A DNA stretch of 64,000 bases from assembly GCA_903871335.1 (NCBI GenBank), contig CAIQGE010000030.1:62001-126000 (forward strand), written 5' to 3'. Source of the stretch: an uncultured Actinomycetes bacterium. GTDB lineage: Bacteria; Actinomycetota; Acidimicrobiia; Acidimicrobiales; RAAP-2. Below the pieces are notes generated by a model. The model did not search any database and had not been told where the DNA came from. It saw only the letters and a program-made list of their open reading frames with translations. The translations under genes and the position numbers were made by a program. Of the stretch, positions 15,090-22,947 are shown piece by piece. Every line of letters begins with the position of its first letter. The first letter of the stretch is position 1.

Positions 15090-15129
15090 TCATACAGCCC
15101 CCGGTGCTACAGCACCGGGGGCTGTATGA
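15090..15129 (-). terminator. Terminator hairpin after rplL
   Basis: A 19-nt arm (15090-15108) is perfectly complementary to 15111-15129 around a 2-nt centre; in RNA it would close with a 4-6 nt loop. It begins 6 nt beyond the rplL stop. This is one of the longest perfect stems in the window and lies directly upstream of the rpoB promoter candidate. It may terminate, or attenuate, read-through from rplJL into rpoBC. Confidence 0.75.
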
Positions 15130-15135
15130 CAGGAA

Positions 15136-15531
15136 CTACTTGAGTTCGACGGTGGCGCCGGCGGCCTCGAGGGCAGCCTTGGCCTTGTCGGCGTCAGCCT
15201 TGGAGACCTTCTCCAGAACGGGCTTGGGGGCGCCGTCCACGAGGTCCTTGGCTTCCTTGAGGCCCAAGTTGGTCAGCGTACGGACTTCCTTGATGACCTG
15301 GATCTTCTTGTCGCCCGCGTCGGTGAGGATGACGTCGAAGTCCGACTTCTCCTCGCCCGCGCCCGCGTCAGCAGCGCCGCCGCCAGCAGCGGGGGCCGCG
15401 GCCACGGCCACGGGGGCCGCTGCGGTCACGCCAAACTTCTCTTCGAACTCCTTGAGCAGCTCGCTCAGTTCGATGACCGACAGCTCGGCGATGCCGTCGA
15501 GAATCTGCTCCTTGGTCAGGGTTCCAGCCAT
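15136..15531 (-). CDS. rplL: 50S ribosomal protein L7/L12
   Basis: bL12 forms the multimeric stalk that recruits translation factors. The 131-residue product has an N-terminal dimerisation region ([21 protein letters not shown]), an Ala/Gly-rich hinge, and the C-terminal factor-binding domain with [20 protein letters not shown] and ending GATVELK. It follows rplJ by 48 nt and is closed by a 19-bp hairpin. Confidence 0.98.
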   Translation of the reverse strand: MAGTLTKEQILDGIAELSVIELSELLKEFEEKFGVTAAAPVAVAAAPAAGGGAADAGAGEEKSDFDVILTDAGDKKIQVIKEVRTLTNLGLKEAKDLVDGAPKPVLEKVSKADADKAKAALEAAGATVELK

Positions 15532-15579
15532 GGTGCTTCCTTTCTTCCTTTTACGTCGTTGGTCTTGGTACTACTCGGG

Positions 15580-16299
15580 TTATTCGGCCGGTTCGCCTTC
15601 GGGGGCCTCAGCGGCCTCCTCGACGGTGTCGGTGTCGGCGGACGCCTCAGGCGCCGTCTCTTCCGCTTCCGAAGCGACGGGAGCCGCCTCGGTCTCGCTC
15701 GCTGCTTCCGCAGCGTCCGCGACCCCGGCCGGAGTCTCGGTGGCCTCGTCCGCAACCGGCGCCGGGGCGGCCTGAGGGCCACCCTTCGAGTCGATCAGGG
15801 CCGAGAGGCCGTAGGCGAAGTTTTGGGGCACAGCCTTCAAGAGGCCGGCCATCTGGCGCATCGGCGACGCGAGGAGACCCGCGAGCTGGGCGAGCAGGAC
15901 CTCGCGGCTCGGCAGATCCGCGAGGGCCTTCAGATCATTGGCCGACAGCGTCTTGCCGTCCAGCACGCCACCCTTGAGCACCAGCGTCGGGGTGGTCTTC
16001 GAGAAGTCGCGCAGGATCTTGGCGACCGCGGACACGTCGCCCTTGACCCAGGCAATCGCGGTCGGACCTTCGAGGAAGGCTCCGAGGGGCTCTGAGGGGG
16101 TTCCTTCGATGGCGCGACGGACCAGGGTGTTCTTCAAGACCTTGTACTCGGCGTCGGCCTTCTTCAGTTCCTTGCGGAGGCTCGAGATCTCGGCGACGGT
16201 CAACCCGCGGTACTCGGTGACCACGGCGGTCGAGGTGCTGTCCACGCGCTCTTTGACGGCGTCAACGGTGGCCACCTTCTGGGTGCGAACCTTGTTCAT
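15580..16299 (-). CDS. rplJ: 50S ribosomal protein L10 with long acidic tail
   Basis: uL10 anchors L7/L12 dimers to the ribosome and represses its operon by binding the leader RNA. Residues 1 to about 175 are a normal L10 (TEYRGLTVAEISSLRKELKK, KVLKNTLVRRAIEGT, ASPMRQMAGLLKAVPQNFAY). The remaining 60 or so residues form a low-complexity Ala/Glu/Pro/Thr tail ending EAPEGEPAE, absent from standard 165-180 residue L10 proteins. The start is supported by the preceding GGAG-type site and the L10 leader upstream. Confidence 0.96.
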   Translation of the reverse strand: MNKVRTQKVATVDAVKERVDSTSTAVVTEYRGLTVAEISSLRKELKKADAEYKVLKNTLVRRAIEGTPSEPLGAFLEGPTAIAWVKGDVSAVAKILRDFSKTTPTLVLKGGVLDGKTLSANDLKALADLPSREVLLAQLAGLLASPMRQMAGLLKAVPQNFAYGLSALIDSKGGPQAAPAPVADEATETPAGVADAAEAASETEAAPVASEAEETAPEASADTDTVEEAAEAPEGEPAE

Positions 16300-16364
16300 A
16301 CTGCTCCTTCACCGGATGCCGCCCGGTACGGGCTTTCGACATTCCAGTGAACGAGCCACACCCG

Positions 16365-16445
16365 GAGGCGGACTCGAACAACCTCGTCAGGCGGATCCTG
16401 CGGGATCCTTTACGTGGGTTTCCCCACACCGGATGTCTACGGCGT
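16365..16445 (-). ncRNA. L10 leader (ribosomal protein autoregulatory element)
   Basis: Read on the minus strand, the rplJ leader contains GTAGACATCCGGTG, then a small GTGGGG-AAA-CCCAC hairpin, a GGATCC-CGCA-GGATCC hairpin, then GCCTGACGAGGTTGT. This order and these conserved blocks match the bacterial L10 leader as I remember it (Rfam family L10_leader), which binds the L10(L12)4 complex. It sits between a promoter candidate and rplJ, so L10 feedback control is expected. Boundaries are approximate. Confidence 0.8.
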
Positions 16446-16480
16446 TCAATAAGTCTGTGGCACTTGCGTGCGGTCGGTAC

Positions 16481-16510
16481 AGCGTAGTGAGACGAGGCTC
16501 ACCGGGTCAA
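16481..16510 (-). promoter_or_regulatory. Candidate promoter for rplJL
   Basis: Minus-strand -35 TTGACC (16510-16505) and -10 TACGCT (16486-16481), spacer 18 nt. The -35 begins 2 nt after the rplA stop codon. It would start transcription just ahead of the L10 leader, giving rplJ-rplL a promoter separate from rplK-rplA. Confidence 0.55.
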
Positions 16511-16511
16511 T

Positions 16512-17228
16512 TCAGGCCGAGGCGAGGACGTCGTCGGTTTCACGTGCGCGCGCCGGGTCCAACTTGACGCCGGGTCCCATCGTCGACGAAATCGTCGCGC
16601 TGATGAGGTAGCGGCCCTTCGAGCTCGACGGCTTGACACGGTGCAACTCTTCGATGACGGCCTGGATGTTACGGATGAGGTCCTCACGCGAGAAGCTCGC
16701 CTTGCCGACGCGGATGTGAATGTTCCCGATCTTGTCGGTGCGGTATTCCACACGCCCGCCCTTGAATTCGGTCACGGCCTTGGCGACGTCCATGGTTACG
16801 GTGCCGGTCTTGGGGTTCGGCATGAGACCACGCGGTCCGAGCACGCGGCCCAGTCCACCGACCTGACCCATGAGGTCCGGCGTCGCGATCGCCACGTCGA
16901 AGTCCAAGAAGCCACCGGCCACCTTGGCGACGAGGTCGTCGGCTCCCACCACGTCAGCGCCCGCGTCACGCGCGGCCTGAGCGGCCTCACCTGCGGCAAA
17001 GACGGCGACCCGGTTGGTCTTACCAGTGCCCGCAGGCAACGACAAGGTGCCACGGACGATCTGGTCGGCCTTACGGGGGTCGACGCCGAGACGGCAGGCG
17101 AGCTCGATGGTCTCATCAAACTTCGCGGTGGCGAGGGCCTTCACCTTGTCGACGCCCTCGACGAGACCGAGTAGTTCTTCGCGGTCCACCTGGGCGGACG
17201 CGTTGTTGTACCTCTTGGTGTGCTTCAT
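16512..17228 (-). CDS. rplA: 50S ribosomal protein L1
   Basis: uL1 forms the mobile stalk near the E site and can repress rplKA translation. The 238-residue product shows [51 protein letters not shown] and [20 protein letters not shown], all canonical. It lies 11 nt after rplK. A -35-like hexamer for rplJ starts directly after its stop. Confidence 0.98.
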   Translation of the reverse strand: MKHTKRYNNASAQVDREELLGLVEGVDKVKALATAKFDETIELACRLGVDPRKADQIVRGTLSLPAGTGKTNRVAVFAAGEAAQAARDAGADVVGADDLVAKVAGGFLDFDVAIATPDLMGQVGGLGRVLGPRGLMPNPKTGTVTMDVAKAVTEFKGGRVEYRTDKIGNIHIRVGKASFSREDLIRNIQAVIEELHRVKPSSSKGRYLISATISSTMGPGVKLDPARARETDDVLASA

Positions 17229-17239
17229 CTCTTCTTCTC

Positions 17240-17665
17240 CTAGCCCGCGACCGAGATGCCCATGGAGCGAGCGGTGCCCGCCACCTGCAACTTCGCCTGA
17301 GCGAGGTCGTCGGTGTTGAGGTCCTGCAACTTGGTCTTGGCGATTTCTTCGATCTGCGCGTCGGTGACCGAAGCGACGGTCTCACGACCGGCGAGCTTCG
17401 CACCCTTGTCCACGCCCGCGGCCTGGCGCAGGAGCACCGGCGTCGGCGGGGTCTTCAGAACGAACGTGAATGAGCGGTCTTCGTAGATCGAGATCTCGAC
17501 CGGAATGACCGTCCCACGCATGGCCTCGGTGGCCGCGTTGTACTGCTTACAGAATTCCATGGTCTGAATACCGTGGGGCCCGAGCGCCGTACCCACCGGC
17601 GGGGCCGGCGTTGCTCCACCGGCATCCAGCTGAATCTTGACTACGGCGGTGATCTTCTTCGCCAT
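17240..17665 (-). CDS. rplK: 50S ribosomal protein L11
   Basis: uL11 forms the GTPase-associated centre with 23S rRNA and is needed for RelA-type stringent signalling. The 141-residue product begins [25 protein letters not shown] with the expected proline-rich turn, and carries [19 protein letters not shown] and the C-terminal [12 protein letters not shown]. It is 27 nt after nusG. Confidence 0.98.
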   Translation of the reverse strand: MAKKITAVVKIQLDAGGATPAPPVGTALGPHGIQTMEFCKQYNAATEAMRGTVIPVEISIYEDRSFTFVLKTPPTPVLLRQAAGVDKGAKLAGRETVASVTDAQIEEIAKTKLQDLNTDDLAQAKLQVAGTARSMGISVAG

Positions 17666-17692
17666 GATGTGTCTCCTTAACCTGCGTTCTTC

Positions 17693-18361
17693 TTAGAGCT
17701 TCGTGACTTGGGTGAAATCGAGTTCCACCGGTGTTTCGCGACCAAAGATGTCCACGAGCACCTTGACCTTGAGTTGGTCCTCGTTGATCTCGGCCACGTG
17801 GCCGGAGAAGGTCGCAAAGGGACCCGTCTTGATCTGGACCGTGTCGTTGACTTCAAATTCGTGCTGCGGCAGACGACGCTTGACCGACTGCTGCTCGACA
17901 CCTTCGACCTGCGGACGAATGATGTTGTCGACTTCGCGACGCGTCAACGGCGTCGGCTTCGTCTTCTCGGGGCCCACGAATCCGGTCACGCCGGGCGTGG
18001 ACGCAATGACGTAGAAGAGCTCCGGATCCGGGTCACAACGCACGAGGACGTAACTCGGGAACATCCGCTTGGAGACGGTGACCTTCTTGCCACCCTTGAA
18101 TTCCGTGACGTCCTCTTCGGGCACGAAGATTTCGTAAATGCGGTCCGACAGTTCGCGCGACTTGATGATGTTGTTCAAACTGCCGAGAACCTTGGCCTCG
18201 TGGCCCGCGAAGGTGTGCACGACGTACCAACGACCGGGACGGTCGAAGGCGCTCTCGGCTTCGGGCTCTTCTTCGAACTCGTCGTCGATGATCGTGATGT
18301 CGTCGATCTCGACGATCTCGTCGTTCTCTTCGTGTTCGAGAGTGTTGTCAATGTCAGTCAT
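17693..18361 (-). CDS. nusG: Transcription termination/antitermination factor NusG
   Basis: NusG couples RNA polymerase to ribosomes or Rho. Of the 222 residues, about the first 43 form an acidic extension (EEND, IDDITIIDDEFEEEPEAE) frequent in actinobacteria. The NGN domain follows from RWYVVHTFAGHEAKV through FPSYVLVRCDPDPE. The C-terminal KOW motif is VNDTVQIKTGPFATFSGHVAEI. It is 9 nt after secE, the usual order secE-nusG-rplK-rplA. Confidence 0.97.
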   Translation of the reverse strand: MTDIDNTLEHEENDEIVEIDDITIIDDEFEEEPEAESAFDRPGRWYVVHTFAGHEAKVLGSLNNIIKSRELSDRIYEIFVPEEDVTEFKGGKKVTVSKRMFPSYVLVRCDPDPELFYVIASTPGVTGFVGPEKTKPTPLTRREVDNIIRPQVEGVEQQSVKRRLPQHEFEVNDTVQIKTGPFATFSGHVAEINEDQLKVKVLVDIFGRETPVELDFTQVTKL

Positions 18362-18370
18362 TATGAGGCC

Positions 18371-18670
18371 TTACTTACCGAAGAGGAAGTTGACGAACTT
18401 CGAGAAGCCGAAGCCCATGCCGAAGATGAGGGACGTCATAAAGACGAGAACGAACAAAACGATGGTCGTGTAATTGATCAACTCGGGACGAGTGGGCCAC
18501 GCGACTTGACGCATTTCTTCACGAACCTCGACGAAGTACTGCTTGATGCCGACGCGTTCACGTCGACGACGCTGCACGTCTTCCACCGTGGTGGGACGTC
18601 GCGAAGCCGGGGCGCCGTCGGCACCCACTTGACCTTGCTTCTGCATCATTCGCTTGGTTTCGCGATTCAT
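18371..18670 (-). CDS. secE: Preprotein translocase subunit SecE
   Basis: Small essential clamp of the SecYEG channel. It has 99 residues, with a basic cytoplasmic region, the conserved amphipathic stretch FVEVREEMRQVAWPTRPEL and one C-terminal membrane helix (TTIVLFVLVFMTSLIFGMGFG). The single-helix form is normal outside enterobacteria. It is preceded by tRNA-Trp and followed by nusG. Confidence 0.96.
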   Translation of the reverse strand: MNRETKRMMQKQGQVGADGAPASRRPTTVEDVQRRRRERVGIKQYFVEVREEMRQVAWPTRPELINYTTIVLFVLVFMTSLIFGMGFGFSKFVNFLFGK

Positions 18671-18727
18671 CTCACGTCTTCTTGTTCGTTACTACTGCGG
18701 TACGTCGTTACGAAGCGAGGCCTCGAG

Positions 18728-18800
18728 CAGGGCAGGAGGGACTCGAACCCCCAACCGCCGGTTTTGGAGACCGGTGCTCTACCAATTGAGCTACTGCCCT
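18728..18800 (-). tRNA. tRNA-Trp (CCA anticodon)
   Basis: A 73-nt cloverleaf on the minus strand, with acceptor AGGGCAG pairing with CTGCCCT. The anticodon arm is CCGGT-CTCCAAA-ACCGG, giving anticodon CCA. The T-arm loop is TTCGAGT and the discriminator is G. No 3' CCA is encoded. Its position just before secE-nusG is a widely conserved arrangement. Confidence 0.97.
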
Positions 18801-18876
18801 TCGCGACGCGAGGGCACCGGAGACAGCGACCGGGCGTCAGGGCAGAACATCCTACCACCCCACCGGGAGTGACTCT

Positions 18877-19041
18877 TTAGCGAGTCTCCTTGTGGACCGT
18901 GTGCTTGCGCTCCCATCGGCAGTACTTGTTCATCTCGATGCGCTCACGGTCATTGAGCTTGTTCTTCATCGTGATGTAATTGCGCCGCTTGCACTCCTCA
19001 CACGCCAGCGTCACCTGCACGCGCTTTTCGTTCTTCGCCAT
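18877..19041 (-). CDS. rpmG: 50S ribosomal protein L33
   Basis: bL33 is a 54-residue large-subunit protein, starting [21 protein letters not shown] and ending [15 protein letters not shown] CxxC pair (CEEC) and a later Cys suggest the zinc-binding form rather than the zinc-free paralogue. It lies between tRNA-Met and tRNA-Trp, in the expected rpmG-secE-nusG neighbourhood. The ATG has a purine-rich GGAGAGAG site ahead of it. Confidence 0.95.
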   Translation of the reverse strand: MAKNEKRVQVTLACEECKRRNYITMKNKLNDRERIEMNKYCRWERKHTVHKETR

Positions 19042-19103
19042 GACTCTCTCCTCGAAAACCCATTCTGGGTACTGCGGTACTTCTGGGGCCCGGAGGCCCC
19101 GCC

Positions 19104-19180
19104 TGGTAGCGGCGGCGGGAGTCGAACCCGCGACACCACGATTATGAGCCGTGTGCTCTAACCACCTGAGCTACGCCGCC
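19104..19180 (-). tRNA. tRNA-Met (CAT anticodon, elongator type)
   Basis: The minus-strand cloverleaf has a GGCGGCG acceptor and anticodon arm CACGG-CTCATAA-TCGTG, so the anticodon is CAT. The T-loop is TTCGACT and a 3' CCA is encoded (included here). The acceptor pairs fully, ending in a G1-U72 wobble. The first pair is not the C1/A72 mismatch of initiator tRNA, so elongator Met is the best call. A lysidine-modified tRNA-Ile2 cannot be fully excluded by eye. Confidence 0.9.
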
Positions 19181-19185
19181 TGGCG

Positions 19186-19257
<72 letters not shown>

Positions 19258-19342
19258 GCTACACCGCTTCGCGGCGCGAGGGCGAATCTTACTCTCACTC
19301 CCCGCCCGAGTTCCAACCGAGCAGCCACTACTCTTTTCTCCC

Positions 19343-19882
19343 ATGCACACCCGCTTGGTGGCGGTCGCCGACGCCCACGCGCTCATGGCGATCTATAACC
19401 CCGAGGTTATCGAGACCACCGTGACCTTCGATTTGGTCCCCCGCACCTACGACGATCAGGTGGAATGGATCGAGGAACACCGCACGACCCACCCCTGCAT
19501 CGTGGCGATCAACGACGACGACGATCTGGGTGAAGAAAGCGAAACGGGGGAAAGAATCCTTGGATTTGCCTCGGTTTCCCCCTTCCGGGGGCGCCCGGCG
19601 TACGCCACGACCGTCGAAAACTCGGTGTACGTGCACCGTGGCGCGCGGGGACGAGGCGTGGGCGTTCTTTTGCTGAGCCAATTGCAGGTTCTCGCGGCCG
19701 AATCGGGCTTCCACAGCCTCATCGCCCGGATCGTGGGCGAGAATCGTGGGAGCATTCTCCTGCACGAACGTTGTGGATTTTCCCTGGTGGGAACCGAAAT
19801 CGAGGTGGGGCGCAAGCACGGCAAGTGGCTCGACGTCGTTGAGTACCAGTACGTCTTGCCCGAAGCGGGCGGCGCTCGCTAG
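19343..19882 (+). CDS. GNAT-family N-acetyltransferase (phosphinothricin/MnaT-like)
   Basis: 179 residues. The N-terminal YNPEVIETTVTFDLVPRT region and the acetyl-CoA pyrophosphate loop RGARGRGVGVLLLSQL (about 95-110) are typical of the Pat/YncA subgroup. That subgroup N-acetylates small amino compounds such as phosphinothricin or methionine analogues. The C-terminal ENRGSILLHERCGFSLVGTE and GRKHGKWLDVVEYQ segments also fit. The true substrate cannot be read from sequence. Its stop overlaps the stop of the convergent mannosyltransferase gene by 4 nt (CTAG). Confidence 0.8.
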   Translation: MHTRLVAVADAHALMAIYNPEVIETTVTFDLVPRTYDDQVEWIEEHRTTHPCIVAINDDDDLGEESETGERILGFASVSPFRGRPAYATTVENSVYVHRGARGRGVGVLLLSQLQVLAAESGFHSLIARIVGENRGSILLHERCGFSLVGTEIEVGRKHGKWLDVVEYQYVLPEAGGAR

Positions 19883-21501
19883 CCAGCGTCAAGTGGGTGC
19901 TGTTCGCGAATCGTGACTTCTTGCCACGACCACTGCGTCCAGTCACCCATCGGAATCAAAATCGTGCTGAGCAGAATTGCCACACATCCAATCATGGCGG
20001 CCGCATTCAGATGAATGAGACCACGTAGCAGAGCCTGTCCGGCGGGGAGACCGAGAAAAGGACTCACGATGGTCAGGGCCAGGAGCCAGAAGTGCTCACG
20101 GCCCACGTACGACGCGGCCAGCAGCACCAGTCCCCACACGAGATACCACGGCTGCACCACGGGTCCGAGCACGACGAACAGGACCAGTGAGAGTCCGAGG
20201 GACCTCACCCATCCCCGCTGTTCGGCGTTCCAGAGGAGCCAGATCGAAATCAGGACCGCCGCAGCGAGCCCGACGAGTCGCGTGACAGTCAAGATCGGGG
20301 TCAGAGCGATCGAGATTCCGAAGGAATTAAGGAGCCAGTGAATCAACATCGCCGAACCCGTTGCCGGTGCCGACCACGAGCGCACGGTGCCCGGCGTGGC
20401 AAGATTCTTCACCCAGCCGAATCCGAATCCCGCGAGGGTCGTGAAGACAACCAAAATGACCCCGGTGATTGCTCCGGCCACGACCATCGGCCTGACTTTT
20501 TCCCGTACTCGGTGTCCGGGCCCGAGCCAGGTCCACGCGATGTAGATGATCCCAAGGGCGGCGGGCGCCTTAATGGCCGCGGCGGTGGCGCAGAAGACAA
20601 TGCCGAGGATCGGGCGTTTCTGCACCGCAAAAGCGATCCCGATCACCAAGAATCCCGCCATCAACGCGTCGTTATGGGCGCCACCAATCAAGGTGAGCAG
20701 CACCAAGGGATTGAGTGCACCGAGGACGAAAGCTTCACCCGGGTCGCGATTGAGAGCACGCGCGAGCATGACGAGTCCGACGCCCAAGAGGACCGTCGCG
20801 AGAACTTCCAAGACCCGAAGCCCCACCACGCTCCAGAGCTCGCGGTGTCCCGTTATACGAACGACCGAACTGTCGAGAAACAAGAAGAAGGGTCCGTAGG
20901 GGGCCGGGACATTGCCCCAGAGTGGGTCGACCGGAGTCACGAATGGCCCGGATCCGAGCGAAAAGGGTCCATTCAAATAGGGCGTGATGTGGCGAGCCGT
21001 CATTTCGCCCTGCGCGGCGTAACTAAAGACGTCGCGCGAGAACAACGGGGGCGCGATGATCATTGGAATGCTCCACAGCCCGAGGATTTTCCACATTGAC
21101 GACAGCGGTGCCCCTTGGTGCATTCGCATCACTTCGGCCAGCCGCAGCCACACTCGCATGAGTAAGAACAATCCCCCAAAGACGAGAACGATGCCGAGAA
21201 TCAGTGTCATCTCATTGGTCGGGGCGGCCACCTTGACGGGCTGAGTGGGGACGCCAAAGAACCAGGTGTGCGGCGTTTCGAGCTTGAAGGGAGAATTCGA
21301 AAAAGATGCGCCCGCCAAAATGGCGGTCAGGGCCACGAAACCGACGAGGGCCGGCTGCCACAGGAAACCCCATCCCTGAAAGGGTCCTGGCGAAAAACGA
21401 CCGAGGGGCGTGTAGCGCCGCTCGAGAAACTTGACCGATTCTTCTATCGAGTTCACCGAGCGCTCGTAGCCGCGGCGGAAGCGTGTCATCGACGTCGACA
21501 T
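19879..21501 (-). CDS. Polyprenol-phosphomannose-dependent alpha-1,6-mannosyltransferase (MptB-like)
   Basis: 540-residue polytopic membrane protein with about a dozen hydrophobic helices. Conserved pieces resemble the MptB/GT-C family of actinobacteria: SRDVFSYAAQGEMTARH with an acidic loop, PAPYGPFFLFLDSSVV, and GGAHNDALMAGFLVIG. Such enzymes transfer mannose from polyprenyl-phosphate-mannose to lipomannan-type glycans on the outer face of the membrane. I chose the ATG at 21501, preceded by GAGAGG, over a GTG 9 nt upstream. The exact acceptor is unknown. Confidence 0.8.
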   Translation of the reverse strand: MSTSMTRFRRGYERSVNSIEESVKFLERRYTPLGRFSPGPFQGWGFLWQPALVGFVALTAILAGASFSNSPFKLETPHTWFFGVPTQPVKVAAPTNEMTLILGIVLVFGGLFLLMRVWLRLAEVMRMHQGAPLSSMWKILGLWSIPMIIAPPLFSRDVFSYAAQGEMTARHITPYLNGPFSLGSGPFVTPVDPLWGNVPAPYGPFFLFLDSSVVRITGHRELWSVVGLRVLEVLATVLLGVGLVMLARALNRDPGEAFVLGALNPLVLLTLIGGAHNDALMAGFLVIGIAFAVQKRPILGIVFCATAAAIKAPAALGIIYIAWTWLGPGHRVREKVRPMVVAGAITGVILVVFTTLAGFGFGWVKNLATPGTVRSWSAPATGSAMLIHWLLNSFGISIALTPILTVTRLVGLAAAVLISIWLLWNAEQRGWVRSLGLSLVLFVVLGPVVQPWYLVWGLVLLAASYVGREHFWLLALTIVSPFLGLPAGQALLRGLIHLNAAAMIGCVAILLSTILIPMGDWTQWSWQEVTIREQHPLDAG

Positions 21502-21568
21502 CACAACCACCTCTCTTCATCGATGATCCCGCGACGACATCGTAACGATCACTTTGCCGTCGGGACGG

Positions 21569-21594
21569 CGTCAACTCAACGAATTGAGTTGACG
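21569..21594 (-). terminator. Terminator hairpin after tRNA-Tyr
   Basis: Arms 21569-21579 and 21584-21594 are perfect 11-bp complements (CGTCAACTCAA), closing a TTCG tetraloop on the minus strand. It abuts the encoded CCA end of tRNA-Tyr, so it probably ends that transcript or guides 3' processing. Confidence 0.7.
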
Positions 21595-21679
21595 TGGTGG
21601 GCCGGGAGGGATTTGAACCCCCGTAGGCTACGCCGTCTGGTTTACAGCCAGATCCCATTGGCCGCTCGGGCACCGACCC
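21595..21679 (-). tRNA. tRNA-Tyr (GTA anticodon)
   Basis: Minus-strand class II tRNA with acceptor GGGTCGG/CCGGCCC and anticodon arm TCTGG-CTGTAAA-CCAGA, giving GTA. It has a long variable arm, T-loop TTCAAAT and an encoded 3' CCA (included). It is an isolated gene between the mannosyltransferase and yajQ. Confidence 0.96.
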
Positions 21680-21909
21680 GTCGAAGAGCCTACTTGTTCG
21701 CGACCTCGTCCTCCAATCGGGACGAGACCACATCGCCCTAGTGGGAGGGACAGGCAATGACGTGGTCAAAGAGAGAGAAGAACGACGAGTTGCCCCCAGT
21801 GCTCGAAGGCGGTGGCAACGACACGCAGAGGTGTCGACGACCCACCGAAGTGATCACGCCCGTATCCCAGGCCCGCACCACGACGCGTGTCGTGGCCTAC
21901 GCTTTGTGC

Positions 21910-22398
21910 ATGCCGAGTTTTGACATTGTTTCTGAGGTCGACGTGCAAGAAGTTCGCAACGCCGTCGACCAAGCCAACCGGGAAGCGACCACTCGCTTTG
22001 ACTTCAAGGGCACCGATTCGGAGATTGAATTCACCGAGAAGGAACTGACGCTGTCGTCGTCGACCGAGGACCGCCTGCGCGCCCTCTATCAGGTGCTCGA
22101 AGAGAAATTGGTCAAGCGCTCCGTCTCACTCAAGACTCTCGACCCGGGCAAGATCGAAGAAGCGTCTCGCGGCGCAGCGCGTCAAAAGGTGGGCCTCAAG
22201 GCCGGCGTCACTCAGGACGTCGGCAAGCAGATCAACAAGATGATCAAGGACCTGGGCCTGAAGAATCTGCAGTCATCTATCCAGGGCGATCAGGTGCGGG
22301 TCACGGGAAAGAGTCGTGACGATCTCCAAGCGGTGATCGCGGCACTCAAGGAAGCGGACCTGTCGGTGCCGCTCCAGTTCACGAACTTTCGCGACTAG
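21910..22398 (+). CDS. yajQ: YajQ-family cyclic-di-GMP/nucleotide-binding protein
   Basis: 162 residues, the normal family length when started at the ATG at 21910 (MPSFDIVSEVDVQEV). The family signature ATTRFDFKGTDSEIEF and the C-terminal KDLGLKNLQSSIQGDQVRVTGKSRDDLQ are clear. YajQ proteins bind nucleotides, and one Xanthomonas member is a c-di-GMP effector; the role here is unknown. A longer reading upstream lacks family similarity. Its stop shares CTAG with the convergent gtrA-like gene. Confidence 0.93.
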   Translation: MPSFDIVSEVDVQEVRNAVDQANREATTRFDFKGTDSEIEFTEKELTLSSSTEDRLRALYQVLEEKLVKRSVSLKTLDPGKIEEASRGAARQKVGLKAGVTQDVGKQINKMIKDLGLKNLQSSIQGDQVRVTGKSRDDLQAVIAALKEADLSVPLQFTNFRD

Positions 22399-22922
22399 TT
22401 CGTCTCGGGTTCGTAGGGATCAAGCCCCGCCTCTTCACGCGAGAGGTGGTGATCCACTTCGGCTAGTTCGTCGACCTTGAAGATGCGGTTGAAGACCCAC
22501 ATTTTCAGGAACCAGAAGATGACGAAGGACATGACGTTCGCAAATGTCACCAACGCCGTGTTGAACAGGTGCGGCCAATGGTGGCTGTGAATCATGTGCT
22601 TGGCGACATTGGCGAGAATCGTCGAAAAGGCGATACCGATGAACGACATGCACCAGAACGGAACAATTTCTTTCCGGAAGTGTGATTTACCGGTCTTGCC
22701 CCAGGTCCACTTGCGGTTCAGGTTGTACGACGGGACGGTCGCGACCAAGTTTCCGAACACCGTCGCGTAGACCTCGTTCGGAATGATCTTGAGTCCGTAG
22801 ACCAAGATCAACACGACGTTCGAGACCACCGTCGAGATGACCGAGACGGACGTGAACCGGATGAACTTCTTACCCTGGTGCGTTTTTGACCACGCGAGGG
22901 CCTGGTCGAACCGTTGCTTCAC
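22395..22922 (-). CDS. GtrA-family membrane protein
   Basis: 175 residues with four predicted transmembrane helices (FTSVSVISTVVSNVVLILVYGL, EVYATVFGNLVATVPSYNLNR, WCMSFIGIAFSTILANVA, LVTFANVMSFVIFWFLKMWVF). The SYNLNRKWTWGKTG turn between helices 2 and 3 is the GtrA hallmark. GtrA-like proteins are thought to help flip or assemble polyprenyl-linked sugars. It starts at GTG. The 4-nt tail overlap with yajQ leaves no terminator space. Confidence 0.85.
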   Translation of the reverse strand: MKQRFDQALAWSKTHQGKKFIRFTSVSVISTVVSNVVLILVYGLKIIPNEVYATVFGNLVATVPSYNLNRKWTWGKTGKSHFRKEIVPFWCMSFIGIAFSTILANVAKHMIHSHHWPHLFNTALVTFANVMSFVIFWFLKMWVFNRIFKVDELAEVDHHLSREEAGLDPYEPETN

Positions 22923-22947
22923 GAGTTCTACCCTACTAACAGGCGTC

